From Bacteroidales bacterium (lineage in GTDB: Bacteria; Bacteroidota; Bacteroidia; Bacteroidales; F082), in the NCBI GenBank assembly GCA_017477425.1, contig JAFUVT010000031.1:16412-80411 (forward strand): DNA of 64,000 nucleotides. The letters run 5' to 3'. This document shows, in pieces, positions 62,380 through 64,000 of the stretch. The notes under the pieces were generated by a model. It did no database searches. It was not told the origin of the DNA and saw only the letters and a list, made by a program, of their open reading frames with translations. The translations under genes were made by a program, and so were the position numbers. The number at the start of each line of letters is the position of its first letter. The first letter of the stretch is position 1.

Positions 62380-63735
62380 TCACTCCAAAATCACCTTCCT
62401 CATAGGATTTTTCTTGAAGAACATAACGCTGTAAACAGGCAGATAAGTGATGCCTTCCTTGGTGTAGATTTGTCGCTCGTTGCTTAGGACAAAAGCCTGC
62501 CGAATGCCGTATTCCTTCACCGCAAGGATGTTCGACAGGGCGCTATGGACATAATAATCCTTGCCCGACTTCACCTCGATTGGGGTCACGGAAAGGTGCT
62601 CCACATCGTCGATGAGGAAATCCACTTCGCCTTTTTGTTTGTTGTCGTAATAACAAAGCCTGAAGCCGTGTGCGGCCAATTCTTGTGCCACCGCCGCCTC
62701 ATAAACCGAGCCGAGATTGACGCTTCCCTCATCGTTCATGACGGCCTGTATCTGCTCTTGATAGAGCAAGCCCGTGAAAATGCCCACATCGTTGGGATAG
62801 AGTTTCAGCAGGTTCTTGCCGCTGTTCTCGATGATGGGATAAGAAGGCTGACTGATGGCTTGCACCTGCAAGGCGATACCAGCATGGATAAGGTACTCGA
62901 ACTCATCGGTATAGTCGCTCATCCGCGCTTGTTTCTTGTTTTCAACCTTGGCCGCGACCATCCTTTTCTTCTTGTTCTCCAAATTGGAAGGAATCATCTC
63001 GAAAATACGCTGAATCTTCAGTTTCCTTTGGCTTTCTTGCTCATATCGGGCTGCATCCACCTGATAAAGATGATATATCTCCTGGTGGATTTCGCGCACT
63101 TCGACAATGTTTTTCCGCGCGACGAAACTGTTCACCGCGTCGGGCAGACCGCCGATGAGCAAGTATTTCCTGAACAAGTCCATCACTCTTTCGTGCAAAG
63201 CCTCGGGCAACGATTCCCGATTCTGGAATTTGGCTTCCATGGTTGCAATGGCTTCCTCTCCGACTCCATTTGCCCAAAGAAACTCTTCGAAATCAAGCGG
63301 ATACATGTGCTTGATGATAAGGCTCCCGACAGGGACAGTCGGAGTCTCCTTGAGAGTAATGCCCAGCAACGAGCCGCTTGCGATATAGGTGAAGCGGTCG
63401 TCTTGCTTGAGGAACTTCACCATACTGAGCAGGTGGTCGTAGGCTTGGAGTTCATCAATGAAAACCAAAGTGTTATGCTTCTCTTTCAAGCGGTCGCCAG
63501 CGACAGTGCTCAAAGCGAAATAGAAGTCATCTGTGGTTTTGGCATTGGCAAAAATCCTTGGACCATAGCTGTCTTCCGCCATGTTGATTTCCACGAAGTT
63601 GGGGAAGAACTGGCTTCCCACATAACGAATGATATACGACTTGCCGATTTGTCGTGCTCCTGCAACAACCAACATTTTGTTGGAATCAGATTTTAGATAA
63701 TCTTCCAAATAACTCTGTATCTTTCGTTTAAGCAT
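62380..63735 (-). CDS. AAA ATPase with DUF4143 domain (ATPase 3)
   Basis: 451 residues. Walker A GARQIGKS (26-33), Walker B NTLVFIDELQAYD, sensor-like YIASGSLLG, winged-helix middle, and C-terminal DUF4143 with VDFLIDD and TPIEVKSGKDYYVHSAL. The start is the ATG at 63735; the frame upstream is read through one copy of the 33-bp repeat. Same architecture as ATPases 1 and 2 but only moderately similar, so not a recent duplicate. Confidence 0.88.
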   Translation of the reverse strand: MLKRKIQSYLEDYLKSDSNKMLVVAGARQIGKSYIIRYVGSQFFPNFVEINMAEDSYGPRIFANAKTTDDFYFALSTVAGDRLKEKHNTLVFIDELQAYDHLLSMVKFLKQDDRFTYIASGSLLGITLKETPTVPVGSLIIKHMYPLDFEEFLWANGVGEEAIATMEAKFQNRESLPEALHERVMDLFRKYLLIGGLPDAVNSFVARKNIVEVREIHQEIYHLYQVDAARYEQESQRKLKIQRIFEMIPSNLENKKKRMVAAKVENKKQARMSDYTDEFEYLIHAGIALQVQAISQPSYPIIENSGKNLLKLYPNDVGIFTGLLYQEQIQAVMNDEGSVNLGSVYEAAVAQELAAHGFRLCYYDNKQKGEVDFLIDDVEHLSVTPIEVKSGKDYYVHSALSNILAVKEYGIRQAFVLSNERQIYTKEGITYLPVYSVMFFKKNPMRKVILE

Positions 63736-63741
63736 ATAAAT

Positions 63742-63824
63742 TACACTTTTCCCATGAATTTCATGCCGCAAAAATACACTTTTCCGATAAATTTCAACCT
63801 AAAAAACTACACTTTTCCGATAAA
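63742..63824. repeat. Three 33-bp direct repeats over the ATPase 3 promoter
   Basis: TACACTTTTCC(C/G)AT(G/A)AA at 63742, 63775 and 63808, exactly 33 bases apart. The middle copy overlaps the -7 box of ATPase 3, and the first copy lies in its leader. Confidence 0.9.
63769..63776 (-). promoter_or_regulatory. -7 box of ATPase 3
   Basis: Minus-strand TATTTTTG, whose TA is the end of a repeat copy, followed by GCGGC as in ATPase 2 (GCAGC). The ATG lies 33 bases downstream. The last 170 bases of the window show only A+T-rich sequence without further genes. Confidence 0.6.
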
Positions 63825-64000
63825 CCATCACCTTAAGCACAAAATAGTTATCTATAGATTTGTACTGCCTGCAAAAAGTAGACACGGAAAATAATTTTCA
63901 TTGATTAGTATTTTCCAAAGTAGACAGGGGCGAATTTTTTAGCCCGAATCGGTTTACAAAAGTAGACATAATTTCGTTTTTTGACGTGTTTTCTTTTCCA

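Overview
The window is a stretch of chromosome from a member of the Bacteroidota, most likely the order Bacteroidales. The evidence is the gene content (gldE-gldD, a type IX secretion tail on an endonuclease, B12-dependent ribonucleotide reductase, TonB, OPT and AGCS transporters, a Bacteroidota-type tryptophanase), the conserved block rng / HU / mutY / ssb / gldE / gldD, and repeated promoter boxes of the phylum-specific form TAnnTTTG, twice with a TTTG box exactly 20 nt upstream. No rRNA, integrase, prophage or CRISPR array was found. One tRNA (Gln, CTG) is present.

Positions 1-53,000 are mostly ordinary core genome in short operons: a truncated ROK kinase, nrdJ, tatD-hflX-trpS, rng, a 29-residue basic peptide, HU, mutY-ssb-gldE-gldD, corA, a secreted endonuclease, a small toxin-antitoxin operon, tnaA, ung-rdgB, tRNA-Gln, udk, an FMN-binding lipoprotein, rsmI, tdk facing a polyprenyl sugar-phosphate transferase, a Gfo/Idh oxidoreductase, pcm, a HerA-like ATPase, trmB, an envelope set (dNK, kdsB, SPOR protein), tgt and an LptF/G permease, a glycosyltransferase, a radical SAM enzyme, rny, a probable structured RNA, zapA and a coiled-coil partner, a 5'-nucleotidase with a DUF2851 protein, a small HTH-membrane operon, an AAA ATPase, a thioredoxin-domain membrane protein, an OPT transporter and mfd.

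Positions 53,000-64,000 are visibly richer in A+T and accessory. They begin with REP-like palindromes and the tail of a REP-associated transposase, then several families of short direct repeats around a second AAA/DUF4143 ATPase and a DUF2442-HTH regulator. Next come a lipoprotein of six internal repeats whose C-terminal SH3 domain is cut off by an in-frame stop, a TonB-domain protein, a PD-(D/E)XK-like protein, an AGCS symporter, a 35-residue lipoprotein and a third AAA/DUF4143 ATPase.

The most unusual pattern is that all three AAA/DUF4143 ATPases have their own private direct-repeat array lying in or just upstream of the promoter (four copies every 23 bp; two copies every 34 bp; three copies every 33 bp). 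Two further orphan arrays with 34- and 33-bp periods sit beside the second gene, and that gene's array recurs twice more within 2 kb. I read these as iteron-like operators or recombination sites belonging to a family of mobile ATPase cassettes; this is inference. Other points worth a look are a toxin split exactly at a G-GGA-AAA slippery heptamer, dispersed repeats that have entered coding sequence (nrdJ, mfd) or supply stop codons (mfd, the DUF2851 gene), and perfect palindromes at three small promoters.
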